Notes under the pieces: generated by a model | The model's input: the letters and a program-made list of their open reading frames with translations, nothing else | What the model was told of the DNA's origin: nothing | The model's database searches: none | Shown: piece after piece, positions 11,221 through 23,155 of the stretch | How the letters are laid out: the number at the start of each line of letters is the position of its first letter | Numbering within the stretch: position 1 is the stretch's first letter | Program-made: the position numbers and the translations under genes | NCBI GenBank assembly: GCA_928212115.1 | Contig: CAKMRJ010005523.1 | Coordinates: 243,732,594 to 243,796,593, forward strand | Length of the DNA: 64,000 nucleotides | Reading direction: 5' to 3' | From: Lactuca virosa | Lineage: Eukaryota; Streptophyta; Magnoliopsida; Asterales; Asteraceae

Positions 11221-12941
11221 AAATTAGATTTCATCCTCGAAATCATTCACTACCATCCCCGACATACCAGGAAACCTGAGCAACACAGCCACAATCCCAT
11301 GAATATGACAGCCTTCCCAAGGCAACCGAAACCAACCAAACCAGACTCCATCTAATCCCGGAGAAGGATAAGTCCTTCGTCTCATGCAGGAAACTACTCC
11401 TGCCTCCCCAGATCCTTAGACCTCACATTGGTCTGACTCCTCGGCAGACCTACCACGTTAGGCTTTACCATGCTTAGTCCTCCTTGACCGACCGACCAAA
11501 CGCACACTTCCAATCTGGATTATCTCGATGATACCATCAGAACAAAATCATTGACCATAACCAGCTGTAGAATACTCATACTTGACAGAAGGCTCAGATA
11601 ATCCTTCGAGTAGAAGATTCATCCCTGCAACGGTTAGACTCCGATGAGAGTTATGCAACAGGGTCAAATCAATTACTCTGAGATTATTTAATCCTGCTGC
11701 AAGCGAATTAGCACCTTCGATCATCAAGATACTCCACACACTCAGATCCTCACATTACTACTTCTTCCCGAACATCACGCTGCCTCTTATCCACTTTCTG
11801 AATGAACCGAGACCTCCCAGGTCCCAAATTATGTGCCAAATATCTGGAATACCGGATTCCCACCCGGTTGTTGAACCAAAGAACACCCTCTCAGTCGCTC
11901 CCAACGACTTCCAAAGAAAACTTCGGCTATCGAAAACTACCCTATCCACATTGCCACTTTTGGATCCATAAATCCTGGAATCCCCGATCCCATACCTCGA
12001 CCCTACGTTCTTTGCCAGGTCCCACCTGCATTGCTATAGTCACACGGGCCTCTCCCACATGTCTCACCCAAACCATACTACGAAGTGGCCTTGCCCATAG
12101 GTCTCACCTATCTAGGGCTACAGAGGTCCAAATCCACCTCGAATCCTATCGACCTATCCTTTCATGATTCCGATCACGCTGTGGCCTTTACACAATCCTA
12201 CGAACTGAACCACCCTGGCCTAACTTATCTGAAAGAGTATGTGAATGTTACGACTCATTCCGTAGTCTAACAACACTTTCGCACACTATCTGACCACATG
12301 AAGAATGCTACGGCTGCCCCGCAGTCGTACAATAATTCCCCCTGCTATCTGGCCGCTAATGAATGCTACAGCTATCCCATAGTCTTACAGCACTTCCCAC
12401 ACTATCTGGCTGCTGGTTACCAATTTAAACCCATCCGACGTCGAGCACACACACGACCTAACATCCTGACTGAACTCGCGTCCTGACGGGAATTCCCCAA
12501 CCTGGTTTCCCAATACCAGCTATCAAACACCAAGAATACGCGAACCCAACGTTGGTAAGTTTCCCAAACTCCCAACTCACACACTCCTCAATCCTAACAG
12601 CCACTTGGGCCGCCTTCCCCCTTGATGGGAATGCGAACTCATCCTAGTTTCGCACCTACTTCTGTTCCTGAATACCTGAAGATTCTCCCCCACTTTGATT
12701 CAACTAACATCTTACAACACACAAGACTGGAAGGATTCCCAATCCTTTTTACCATCTAATGATCAATCTGCTAGAAACCAACGCTTACCACTGTTAGTGT
12801 TCCAAAACTAACCAATACTAAAGCAGTACAACTCTTGAAAACTAACGGAACACTTTCCGAGTTCCAATCACACTTGCTACAGCTACCGCAACCTGGGAAC
12901 CCTCTATATAAGGAGACGAACTTACACTACTACTCTAAGAT
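11221..12941 (-). other. Element B interior without recognised coding
   Basis: This 1.7 kb between Gag and the polypurine tract should hold pol but shows no RT, RNase H or integrase motif on the minus strand. It contains three tandem units of about 61 bp (12243-12415) sharing a TACGGCT...CAGTC...CTATCTGGC pattern. A block at about 11593-11700 recurs at about 14282-14390, near the other end of the interior. Confidence 0.6.
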
Positions 12942-14000
12942 TCATGGTATGCAAATGGCATATGACATCACTTGAATATATAACCCAAACACAAGTAGGG
13001 AAACAAACCCAAATATACTCTTACCCAAACCCTTGGAACGAAAAACTCCATCATGCAGTTTCTCGCAAGTGCTGCACTGAATTCGGCCCTGCTGGCCCCT
13101 CAAAAGTTGATCCGAAATCTTGGGTCTCTTCCCGAGACCCTCCAATATATGCACCTGATCTTTTCCCCTCTTTACAATGTGCTTCAAATCAATTTCCCGC
13201 TCTTGGGCTCTAGAAATCATATCTTTCGGGGTCTCGCACCCCGAGATACTCACAGACTCCTTGATATCATTTCACAGTATATCATGATACCTCACCTTCT
13301 TCATTTCCTCATCTACTACATACCGCGGTGCCAAATAAGCCCTCTGTCGAAACTTGGCAGTGCTCTCTGCCACAGTCTCAGTAGTCTAGCGGAGATCCAG
13401 AAACTCTTTCGCCAACTACTGTACCTCAATCGCCTGAGCAAACTCCACCCAGAATCTGGTTAAAAAGTCATCCCATGACATAGCATTAACTGCATCATCA
13501 CCCAACTCACTACCAACCTCTTCCCATCAATCGTGTGCCCTGTCCTTTAGGAGGCAAGAAGCAAGACGGACCTTGTCCCCCTCGGGACAACAGTTGGTAT
13601 GAAAAGCGTTGGCGGCATCTACCAACCATCTGCTGCTAGCAATGGGGTCCCTAGCCCCATGATAATCTGGAGCTCCACAAGCTCAGAACTCCCGAAACGT
13701 CAACGTACACGTCCCCATCATGGCCGTTATCTCAGTGCGGAATGCGCTCAGTCTCTCATCAAGAGTCTTCATAATGCCCTCCGTGACCATACCGAAGATC
13801 ACAGGAGTCTGGTCAATGATTATGCGCATGATCTCAGCTGAAATAAACTCCCTCATCTGATCATCCAGCTGCCCGGCTCTCGAGCCCGATCTAGATTCCT
13901 TGCCGGCACCAGAACTGCCAAATGGCCTATCACGTAGCGTCACCATGATCATACCATAACAATCATCAGAATACTCATCATAAATCGAGGGATCACACAC
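12942..14000 (-). pseudogene. gag: Gag of element B (degenerate)
   Basis: The frame on the minus strand starts near 14000 and reads through several stops. It includes WLVDAANAFH, then KDRAHDWWEEVG and FLTRFWVEFAQAI, which fit the capsid-like Retrotrans_gag core. A basic C-terminal part follows, with a partial zinc knuckle CSTCEKLHDGVFR (second half lost). It is the only protein signature in element B. If B was mobile, its pol functions came from a related autonomous element (inference). Stop codons show this copy is inactive. Confidence 0.75.
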
Positions 14001-14815
14001 ACTACAAGTTCCCTGGTTTTACCTCAGCCCTCCTTGATTTGAGTACGGATCCTCTGCTTTCAATAGTACGGGCCCATACTACCTTCCACATCTATCCGTA
14101 CTTTCCTCAAGAATTGCCTTGACTCCACCAAGTCCCTTTCACTACTACTGCTCCCAGCACTAATCGTATCCTAGGCTTGCCCTAGGGTAATCTACGACCC
14201 ACTCTCCGCCATCAGGTGCATAAGAAGTCCCTGCTATATCCCCTAACTATCTCGCGAATACCATTACATATTACTAAGACCAGATAATTCTTCGAATGAG
14301 AGGTCTCTCCTTACAACGGTTAGACTCAAACGAGAGTTGCGAAATAGGGCTAAACCTGACCTTCTGAAACTATATAGTCCTCGTAATATATAACTTAACA
14401 TATTTTTTTACTAGTTAGTTAAAGATAACTAGAACCCCTAAAAGCACAAAGCAAGCAGCCTTCAAGCATTGAGTAACCCAAACCAAGCATATCCTAATCA
14501 GGCCATCATATCACTGACTAATCAGTACTAACATGCAGTTCAATAAGCTCATACAGTAGGCATACAAGGCATCCTTCCTAGATCCTTAGCCCTAATCTAG
14601 CATGCAATTCACATATCCACAATTCCTATCATAACATAAACGTGTATGGGTAATTTGAGAGAACTTACTTGAGCTCGGCTGATTGCATGCATCAGACCCT
14701 TTTTCTCTTTTAACAATCATTTTTATGAAAATGATTTTCTTTTGAAAACTTTCATACCAAGTCCTCAGTTTGAGTTCAGACACTCACGAGAGTGTGCCCG
14801 AATCCCTCAAACCAA

Positions 14816-14830
14816 GGCTCTGATACCAAC
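14816..14830 (-). other. Primer binding site of element B
   Basis: The minus strand reads GTTGGTATCAGAGCC next to the right-hand LTR. It is complementary to initiator Met-tRNA and sets the element's orientation. Confidence 0.9.
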
Positions 14831-15045
14831 TTGTAACATCCCAAAAATTCATGACCAAAAATTTCATTTTTAAACCATTAATATAGCCATACTTATTACA
14901 ATCATTCTATCAAAACATAAGTCATAGTATCCAAACATCACATCAGAGTATCATATCAAAACATCAGAGTAAACATCCCATGCTAAATCATCATGGTGTG
15001 TGCAATGTTGTCATCCCAAGCTCTTCCCTTTGCTACCAAAAGTAC

Positions 15046-15767
15046 CTGAAACCAAAACTGAAAATTGTAGGCACGAAGCTTAGTGATTTCCCCATAGTAC
15101 TACATACCATACACATAATAACATATACTGGGCCCCCGCCCCTTCATCGGGCCTTGCCCGACATCAGGATCTGCATGGAATCGAGCCCCGCTTGGCATTG
15201 AGCCCCGCTCGGTATACAGATCTGTTTATCCTAGGCCCCACCTGTCACTGGGCCCCACCCGCTATACACATACAATAAATACCATATAATAATGCTAACA
15301 CATAAAGAAAACATACGCAGTACCATGTGTTTTAGTTCTAAGGCCTCGCCTATCCTGGGCCCCGCCCATACTCTGCTAATGATGAGATATGGAAGCCCGT
15401 CCATACTCAACTAGTGGTGAGATACGGGACCCCGCCCACAGTCACTTCCCTAATCAGGCACATACAAGTATCACACATACAACAAGTATAACTAAACATG
15501 CACATAGTCATCAGGTACCATCGGACATCGAACTGTAGTCCGGAAACATACATATAAACATTCCTCGGGCCCCGCCAGACATCAGACCGTAATCCGAAAA
15601 GCATACAGACATTCCTCGGGCATCGCCCAGCATCGGATCGTAATCTAGAAAACATATAAACATACATCGGGCACCGCCCGACATCAGACCTTAGTCCGGA
15701 AAACATACAATCATAAATATGGGTCGGCATTGGTGCCTTCGACCCGTTCAAACAGGAGGAAACTCAC
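15046..15767 (-). other. Candidate leader intron, element B 5' LTR
   Basis: On the minus strand, CAAG followed by GTGAGT starts at 15767. AATCACTAAG lies at 15080-15089. The acceptor TTTTGGTTTCAG ends at 15046 and is followed by GTACTTTTGG. The minisatellite fills most of the interval. Confidence 0.5.
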
Positions 15768-16780
15768 CTTGATTGCAGAAGCTTCCTGGAAGAATCCCTA
15801 GCTGCTGCCCCGCCAACTTCCCGAGCTATCAATACCATAACTAGATAAAATCTTAGTTAATAGGCCAAAACCCTCAAGTTTGGCCCAAGTTCAAACTTGG
15901 TCAAAAGTCAACGGTCAACGGAAGTCAAAGTCAACAAGTCAAACTTTAGGCTGAGTATGCCCAACGTACTCAGCTCGTACGCATGGCGTACTTACCAACC
16001 AGAATCGGGACCCCATACGAGTACATTGAGCGTACTCGAAGGTACGCCCGACGTACCCAAACAAATGGCACTTTTCCATTAAGTGCTTAATCTCTTAAGT
16101 CCTTTCATCCAACACTCAAATATAGTCCCACAACATCATTCTAAGTCATAAAGTTTCCACCTTTATGACTTTCCATGTCTAGAAAAGGTCCAAAAGCTAA
16201 AACATTAACTTATAAATCTATTAAGACATCATGACACTTTCATGGAAGGTATAGAAGGATCAAGATTACATTTTTATGGATCCTAAAAGCTCCATAATGG
16301 ATAAAGTAAGATCTAGCCTTTAAGCATCAAATGGGACCAAAAGTGCATCTCTTTCAACTTAATCCATTAAGTCCAAGTCTCCAACCTTCAGATCTGAATC
16401 ATAATGATGTTTAGATGGATAAAGTTTCCTACTTTATCCATAACAAGTTCACAAACTTTCAAGATCTAAACATTATGCACTAAAATGACCAAAAGCTCAT
16501 AACATCCAAAACTAGCTAGATCTAACAAATGCATCATCAAGATTCAAACTTTATACCTCTAGAAGATAGAACAAGGTGAACAAAGTCCAGATCTACAAGC
16601 TCCAATGCAACCAACACTTCTACAAGAAGTTCCTTCTTCTCCAAGGTGCATCATGCATACTCCAAAGCACTCAAAATCACCTTCTTTTAGCTCAAAAGGC
16701 TCATCTAAGGTTAGGGTTTCATGAAAGGGGTGTTAGAGGGGTAGAGGCTGAGAATGGAGTGGGTTTGGGGAGTTAAGGAG

Positions 16781-16790
16781 CTTAAATAGT
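16781..16790 (-). promoter_or_regulatory. TATA box of element B 5' LTR
   Basis: The minus strand reads ACTATTTAAG, downstream of the GTAC-type palindrome cluster. The equivalent in the other LTR is at 10735-10744. Confidence 0.5.
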
Positions 16791-17256
16791 GCTTAAACCA
16801 CGATAATAGGGTTTGGGCATTGATTGCGTACACCCCGCGTACTCAAGATTCCATTAGGACGCCCAATGTACACCTTTTTGTATGCCCAACGTACTCAACT
16901 TGGGCCAAAACCACCCAAACTTCAAACGGTCATAACTTCTTCGTTCTAACTCCGTTTTCGACGTTCTTTATATCCACGGAAAGGTATTGAGGAGCTCTAC
17001 AACCCTATCTAACTACTTTTGACTTAAAACACATCGAACTAAAATCCATAATTCATAAAGAAGTCGGAAACACTACATTCCCATTTTACCCTTTGGCTCC
17101 AAAGTGCAAACCGAACTATTGGGTCACATATCTACATTACCCACATCCAAATAGGCCTAAATATTACCTTTTTAAAGGCCCTAATCCTTATGATGACCGC
17201 TCTTCGGGCCACAGCCTCGAATTAGGATTTGATTCGGAACAGGGAGTTACACTTGC

Positions 17257-18032
17257 CCTACTGAACCTTCTCAGGTTGGGGGCGAAGGATTGATGGAGAA
17301 TGGTGAATGGTGCTTACACTCCTTAGAAGAGAGCTACTATTACATCAGAGCAGTTCTCAGAGATGGTTCGTGCGAGATACGTTCCTTTGGTGGAGAGGGA
17401 GAGATTGGCTTAGGAGTACTTAGATTTGATACAGACCATATAGTCGGTGACTGAGATCACCAAAATTTTTACTGAGAAGGATCTTTTCTTCCCTAAGTTT
17501 GCTGCTTTGGAGCAGGCTCAGATGACCCCAGTACTTGAGCATGCTCAAGACAGATATTCGGCATTTTATGTCCACCCAAAGTTATGCTACCCTCACCAAG
17601 CTTCAGGACGTCGTGAGGAGGAGGGAGATTGAGATAGAGATTCAAACGAGGGAGTTGAGGCAGGCTCCTATTCAGTCAAAGCCTGCGGCGAAGCGGTTCA
17701 AGCCCGCTGATTCGAGGCCTGAGGGACAGAGAGGCCACACTTGTGGAAAGTGCACCAAGGTTCATGAGGGTGTTTTCCGATCATCATCATATGGATGCCA
17801 CAAATATGGCAGGAAGGGCCACATTGCGAGGGATTGTCGTCAGTAGGACCCGCCATCGAGCACCAAGATCTGTTACCATTATGAGCAGGTTTTCCATATG
17901 AGGCCAACTGTCCACCATCTACACTGAGGATCACCGATGGATGCATGGGTAGGGCGGAGCCCCTGAGGGCTCGAGGTCGTGCTTTCCAGCTCACTGCAGA
18001 GGAGGCCAGGGCGGTACCGGACGTCGTTACTG
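17257..18032 (+). pseudogene. gag: Gag of element A, C-terminal part with zinc knuckle
   Basis: After element B, the Gag frame resumes with LRLGAKD, then EQFSEMVRARYVPLVERERLA and SVTEITKIFTE, typical of this Gypsy Gag family. A zinc-knuckle region follows at about 17740-17845 (CGKCTKVHEGVF, then CHKYGRKGHIARDC). Several stops and at least one frameshift near 17895 interrupt it. The final segment, GRAFQLTAEEARAVPDVVT, runs into the candidate gag-pro intron at 18033. Gag packages the element RNA. Confidence 0.85.
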
Positions 18033-18096
18033 GTATGCTTCTATTTAATATTCTAGCAGATATTTTATAGTATGCGTGCATTTTTGGTTCTTTTAG
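18033..18096 (+). other. Candidate 64-bp gag-pro intron of element A
   Basis: The Gag end GTTACTG is followed by GTATGC. TTTTAG ends at 18096, followed by GTACCTTC. Removing the 64 bp joins Gag to protease in frame (VVT-G-TFLVN). Unspliced, the Gag frame meets TAG inside the interval. Element E has the counterpart at 62988-63048. Confidence 0.6.
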
Positions 18097-21000
18097 GTAC
18101 CTTCTTAGTGAACTCTTTTCCTGCTATTGTGCTTTTTGACTCGGGTGCGAGTCGGTCCTTTGTATCTCAGTCCTTTAGTAGGAGTTTTGATATGACTCTC
18201 GGAGAGTTGGAGTGTTCGTTGCGGGTTTCTATTGCCAATGAACATGGGATTTTATACATCGAGTGTTTATCAGGGTTGTGTCTTGGAGATTTTTGGGTGC
18301 CTTATCCGATTAATATGATCCTTATTACCATGGGAGATATGCCTAATTGTTGGGATGGACTGGTTGAGTAGATTTGGGGCGATGATTGAATGTGAGGTTC
18401 AGGGGGTGGTAGTTCAAACCCAAAAAGTAGGGGAGAACTGGTCATTTATGGAGAGAGTACCAGGATTGGATCAGCCTTTTGTTCTGCTGCCAGGTCTTGG
18501 CAATATATTCAGCATGGTTGTATCGGTTATATTTCATATGTGGTTGATAATCGAGTTGGGAAGCAGATTTCGGTTTCAGATGTGCCTGTGGTGAGAGAGT
18601 TCACAGATGTGTTCCTGGAGGAGTTACTCGGTGTGCCTCCTAAGAGAAGGTGGAGTTCATGATCGATTTGGTTTCGGGTGTGACTCTGATTGCTTAGGCG
18701 TCGTACCGATTGGAACAACCTAAGATGCATGAGTTGTCCTCACAGCTTCAGGAGCTGTTGGGAAAGCAATTCATTAGACCAAGTAGTTCACCGTGGGGAG
18801 CACCGATTTTGTTTGTCAAGAAGAAGGATGGTTCACACCGGATGTGCATTGAATACTAGGAGTTAAACAAGTTGACGGTGAAGAACCGATACCCACTTCC
18901 GCGGATTGATGACCTCTTTGATCAGTTGCAGGGTGCATCTTTCTTCTCCAGTATCGATTTGAGGTCGGGATATCATCAGATGAGGGGTGGAGAAGAGGGT
19001 GTGGAGAAGATTGCATTTCAGACTCGTTATGGTCATTACGAGTTCGTGGTGATGTCGTTTGGGCTTACCAACACGCCGAAAGCATTCATGGATTTGATGA
19101 ATTGAGTGTGTGGGCCGATGCTCGATCGTTCAGTCATCTTTTCATTGATTAAAATATTGGTGTATTCCAAGACCAGGAAGCAGCGCGAGGAGCATCATCG
19201 AGAGCTTCTGGGATTTTTGAGGCGGGAATGGCTATATGTCAAGTTCTCGAAGTGTGAGTTTTGGTTACGAGGTCCAATTCTTGGGACACCTCATTAACCA
19301 GAACGGGATTTTGGTCAACCCGGCCAAGATTGAGATTGTTATGCAGTGGGAGGTTCCAAAGTCCCCATCTGAGATCAGGAGTTTCTTGGGATTAGCAAGG
19401 TATTATCGGAGATTCATTCAGGATTTCGCCAATATTGCGGTACCCTTCACTTGTCTGATAAGGAAGGGTATGGGTTTCCACTGGGGGCCTAAGTAGCATG
19501 CTGCATTCGAGACTTTGAGGAGGAAGTTATGTGACGCCCCAGTATTGACCCTCCCTGAGGGTGATGAGGATATCGTAGTATTTTGTGATGCATCCATCAC
19601 CAGCCTGGGTACAATTCTTATGTAGTGAGGGAGGGTTATTGCTTATGCTTCTCGGTAGCTGAAACTGCATGAGGTTCTTTATCCGACTCATCATTTGGAC
19701 TTGGGAGCAGTGGTGTTTGCTCTTAAGATTTGGCAACATTATTTGTATAGGGTCCGGTATACTATCTACACGGATCATAAGAGTTTGATATATCTCATGG
19801 ATCAGCCAAATCTGAATATGAGGAAATTTAGGTGGCTTGGCGTGGTCAAGGATTATAACTGTGAGATTTTGTACCACCCAGGAAAAGCAAATGTTATCGT
19901 GTATGCTTTGAGCTGCAAGATGGTTAGATCTGATAGCGGGAGCCTATGTATGAGGATTTCAATCAATTCACCATTTTGGGTATGATTAGGGAGGGTCAGG
20001 CTGAGGGATTCAAGAAAGAGAACTGGAAACAGGAGCAACTCAGAGGCGAGATTGACAGGTTTTCTACCGACAGCCGTGGATTATTGACCCGATATGGTCG
20101 TGTATGGGTACCAGATTTTGTTGGGGTCTGACCGTCTATGCTGGAGGAGGCATAAAATTCCATATTTTCGATACACCCATGAGCCACCAAGATGTATCAG
20201 GACTTGAGGTTTAATTATTGGTGTTCGTGCATGAAGAGGGAGATAGCTTGGTATGTCAAGAGGTGCTTGACATGTCGGATGGTCAAGGTTGAGCACCAGA
20301 GGCCGCATGGCAAGTTGTAGAAAATGGAGGTTCCCATGTGGAAATGGGAACATATTACTATGGATTTCATCACCAAGTTACCTCGGACGGCTAAGGGATT
20401 TGACGCGATACGGATTATAGTATACTGTTTGACCTAGAGTGCCCACTTTCTAGCCATTCGAGAGAGTTCTTTGGCTGAGAAATTGGCCGATTTATATGTG
20501 CGTAAAATTGTTGCTCGACATGGTATTCTAGTTTCCATTGTATCTGATCGAGATGTTCGGTTCACATCTCATGTTTGGCAAAAGTTCCACAAGGAACTAG
20601 GTACGAGGTTGCATCTCAGCACTACTTATCATCCGCAGACTGACAATCAAAGTGAGTGGACCATTCAGACACCATAGGATATGATGGGAGCCTATGTGAT
20701 TGAATTTGGTGGGAGTTGGGGCTCCTACCTTCCCCTAACTGAGTTTTATTACAACAACAACTATCACTCCATCATTGGTGCACCGCCATTCGAGCTTCTC
20801 TATGGGAGGAAATATCGTACCCCAGTATGTTGGGGAGAGGTGGTTCATAGGGTTATTAGAATGACTGAATTAGTCCTTCAGACGACAGAGCTTATTCAGC
20901 AGATCAGACAAAGTTTGTAGACAGCTTAGAGTCGGTAGAAGAGTTACGCCGACAAGCGTCGATTTGAGCTGGAATTCCAGGTTGACGACATGGTTTTGTT

Positions 21001-21369
21001 GAAGGTATCACCCTGGAAGGTTGTAATAATCTTCAGTAAGAGGGGTAAGTTGGGTCCCTGGTATATTGGTCCATTTCGAGTGATTGCTAAGGTTGTTAAG
21101 GTTGCTTATAGGCTGGATTTTCCTGAGGAGCTCAGTCAGATTCACAACACTTTCGATGTCTCACAGCTTTGAAAGTGTGTGGCTGATGATTCGAAGGTGG
21201 TTCCCTTGGAGGATATTCAGGTTGATGATTGTCTGAATTATGTGGACAGACCAGTGGCGATTTTGGATCAGAAGATGAAGGCCTTGCGCAACAAGGTGGT
21301 ATCTTTGGTCAATGTACAGTGGCAATATCAGAAGGGTTCTGAATGGACATGGGAATCCGAGGCGGAGCG
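18097..21369 (+). pseudogene. pol: Pol of element A: PR-RT-RNaseH-IN-chromodomain (degenerate)
   Basis: Domains appear in Gypsy order on the plus strand. Protease has FDSGAS (near 18138). RT runs about 18760-19480 with YPLPRIDDLFDQL and SIDLRSGYHQ. RNase H runs about 19560-19910 with TDHKSL. The integrase core has MDFITKLP and VSDRDVRFTS, then YHPQTDNQSE. The integrase C-terminus has GPFRVIAKV. A chromodomain-like end (YVDRPVAIL, then VQWQYQKGSEWTW) follows at about 21190-21366. The RT catalytic FIDD box at about 19140-19155 is altered to LIK, so the enzyme is dead, and many stops and frameshifts occur. The terminal chromodomain is typical of chromoviruses. The 3' end is deleted into the LTR. 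Confidence 0.9.
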
Positions 21370-22427
21370 TTTCGGATCGCGGAATTTAAACGACCCACCA
21401 CGATGTGGCAGGTGTTTTAGTAAAAACCCTAATATTGGGCTTGGGACCCTATACAAAGGACATTAACGCTAGGGTTTCAGCCTCCATATTCCTCCCAACC
21501 TTAGAAACCCTAGCCCAAGCCTCCATTGAAGTTGTGAGCTCATTCTTGGTGATTTTTGGTGATTTTTGAAGGAGAATGAAGCTCTTGGTGTGGTAATTAC
21601 TTAGCAAGCATCATTTATCCCGCTTGCATATCCCCTGGACCTTGGTGAGTGTCCAAGATTCAACCTTTTTCTTACCATGTTTCTAGATCTTTGGATTTTG
21701 TCCCCTTTTTCCATGATTTGATGGATTTAAGTAATGAGATCTCATAAAGTTTGCAACTTTATGAATATCCATATCAAGTAGAGCATTTAGTGTCTTGGAT
21801 CTGAATTATAATCGAGTGTTGATGTCATACATGGGGGTTTTGGTCATAAAACCCTATTTTTTTTGACCAAAATGGAAAAGGAATGCATTGGACATGCAAG
21901 TCCACAAATCCATGATTTTTAAGGCCCCTTAGGAGCATGAAATCCTTTTGGAAACTTTGGAGGTGCAACTCTAAGGATTAGGTACTTAATAAGAGTCTTG
22001 ATGCCTTAAGTTGCCATAAGAGGTTAGGGTTGGGAATTTGGCTTATGGAGGGTTTTAAGGGATAAAGTTGGAAACTTTATCCATAAAGACCATGGGAATG
22101 ACTAGATCTGAGCGTTTGGAGCTTAAATGGTTGAAGGAAACGACTTAATGGTTTAAGCTATCCAGACTCATCACCACAGCATGGTTAAGGTTACCACGGC
22201 GTGGTGACTTGGTCAAGACCCGCCTGTTTTGTCGGTTTGTGGCCACGACGTGGCCAAGAAGGCCACGATGTGGCGACTAGCTATGTTGACTTTGACCAAG
22301 TTTGACCTAAGGGTATTTTGGGTATTTAAGTTATGGACTAAGATTTGGTCACTGTTTGTTGTAAATGTGATCGGTAGAGTTCATATTCAGAGCAGCGTGT
22401 TGATCAACTATCTTTTCAGAATGAAAG

Positions 22428-22539
22428 GTGAGTTTTCCTCATTGTACTCATGGTTAAAGGCATAAATGTCGATCCTTTGAATCATGTATTATGGTTAGAG
22501 GATACTGTTATGTTGTATTGAAATGCTAGAATTGAGTCA

Positions 22540-22590
<51 letters not shown>

Positions 22591-22940
22591 TGATATTGTT
22601 ATGTGGTAGTGATCTGTAGATCTGCATGTTTGCTTGTTAACTGGTTATATGCTACCCGTTATGCATATGTCGATATTTTATGGTTTGGGGTTGAGGTTTT
22701 ACTACTTTGTGTGTGAGCCAATACACCGGGGGTATTCCAGTCCGATGAATGAGTGGACCCGAGGGTATTCCAGTCTGATGATTGAGCGGACCCGTATATA
22801 TAGCCATTCCAGTTCGATGACTGATTGGGTCGGAGGTATTCAGTCTGATGACTGATTGGACCCAACATGCAATGTTGTATATGTTATGTTGTGTGGTGGT
22901 ACTTTGGGGGAACTCACTAAGCTTTGGTTTACAATTTTAG
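22428..22940 (+). other. Candidate leader intron, element A 3' LTR
   Basis: AAAG followed by GTGAGT starts at 22428. ACTCACTAAG lies at 22912-22921 and ACAATTTTAG ends at 22940. It is longer than in the 5' LTR because it holds a TA microsatellite and about 120 bp of extra sequence. Confidence 0.45.
22542..22584. repeat. (TA)n microsatellite in element A 3' LTR
   Basis: A TA run absent from the 5' LTR, so the two LTRs differ by an insertion or deletion here. Confidence 0.9.
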
Positions 22941-23155
22941 TTTATTGTTTATGGTACTTCTGCTAATTGTGGCAAAGCGAAGGCGTTATCGTACACCTCC
23001 TTCGAAGATATATTTTAGGAGACTTTATGATGTTCTGATCTTGGGGAAATATTTGTATTTATCACTTGACTTGATATGGTTTGGGATTGAAAACAATGGG
23101 TTCTTTTAATTTAAAAATGAAAAAATTTATCATGTTTTTGGGATATTACAGTTTG

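Larger units (their letters stand above)
8766..17251 (-). mobile_element. Element B: gag-only Gypsy retrotransposon (TSD cttgc)
   Basis: Two long LTRs (8766-11206 and 14832-17251) bound a 3.6-kb interior, with cttgc duplicated at 8761-8765 and 17252-17256. On the minus strand the primer site lies at 14816-14830 and the polypurine tract at 11207-11220, so the 5' LTR is the right-hand one. The interior encodes a degenerate Gag only; I find no protease, RT or integrase wording. This is the layout called TR-GAG (non-autonomous, trans-mobilised). It sits antisense inside gag of element A. Confidence 0.9.
14832..17251 (-). repeat. 5' LTR of element B (minus)
   Basis: 2420 bp. It carries the palindrome GTACGCATGGCGTAC (15977-15991) and neighbours to 16050, a second cluster at about 16825-16890 upstream of the TATA box, a candidate intron and a minisatellite. 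Confidence 0.92.
5840..23150 (+). mobile_element. Ty3/Gypsy element A, chromodomain type, with nested element B (TSD gtttg)
   Basis: Complete outer boundaries are seen: 5' LTR from TGTAACATCTGG, 3' LTR ending GGATATTACA, and 5-bp duplication gtttg on both sides. The order is 5' LTR, Met-tRNA-type primer site, gag, protease, RT, RNase H, integrase, chromodomain, 3' LTR, which is the Gypsy order. An 8.5-kb element (B) sits inside gag. The coding region has many stops and frameshifts, so the copy is dead. The 3' LTR lacks its first 87 bp because of a deletion joining the chromodomain to the LTR. The Tekay/Del-like chromovirus assignment is inference from domain wording. Confidence 0.92.
21361..23150 (+). 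repeat. 3' LTR of element A (5'-truncated)
   Basis: Similar to the 5' LTR from its position 88 onward. The first 87 bp, the polypurine tract and the pol end are missing. The junction lies in GGCGGAGC, present at both deletion endpoints (compare 5927-5934). It has perfect palindrome GGCCACGACGTGGCC at 22241-22255 and ends GGATATTACA before gtttg. Confidence 0.9.

Noticed and set aside
11802..13463. Plus-strand open frames of 89-136 codons
   Set aside because: They lie antisense to the gag and interior of element B and read as shadows of that GC-richer sequence.
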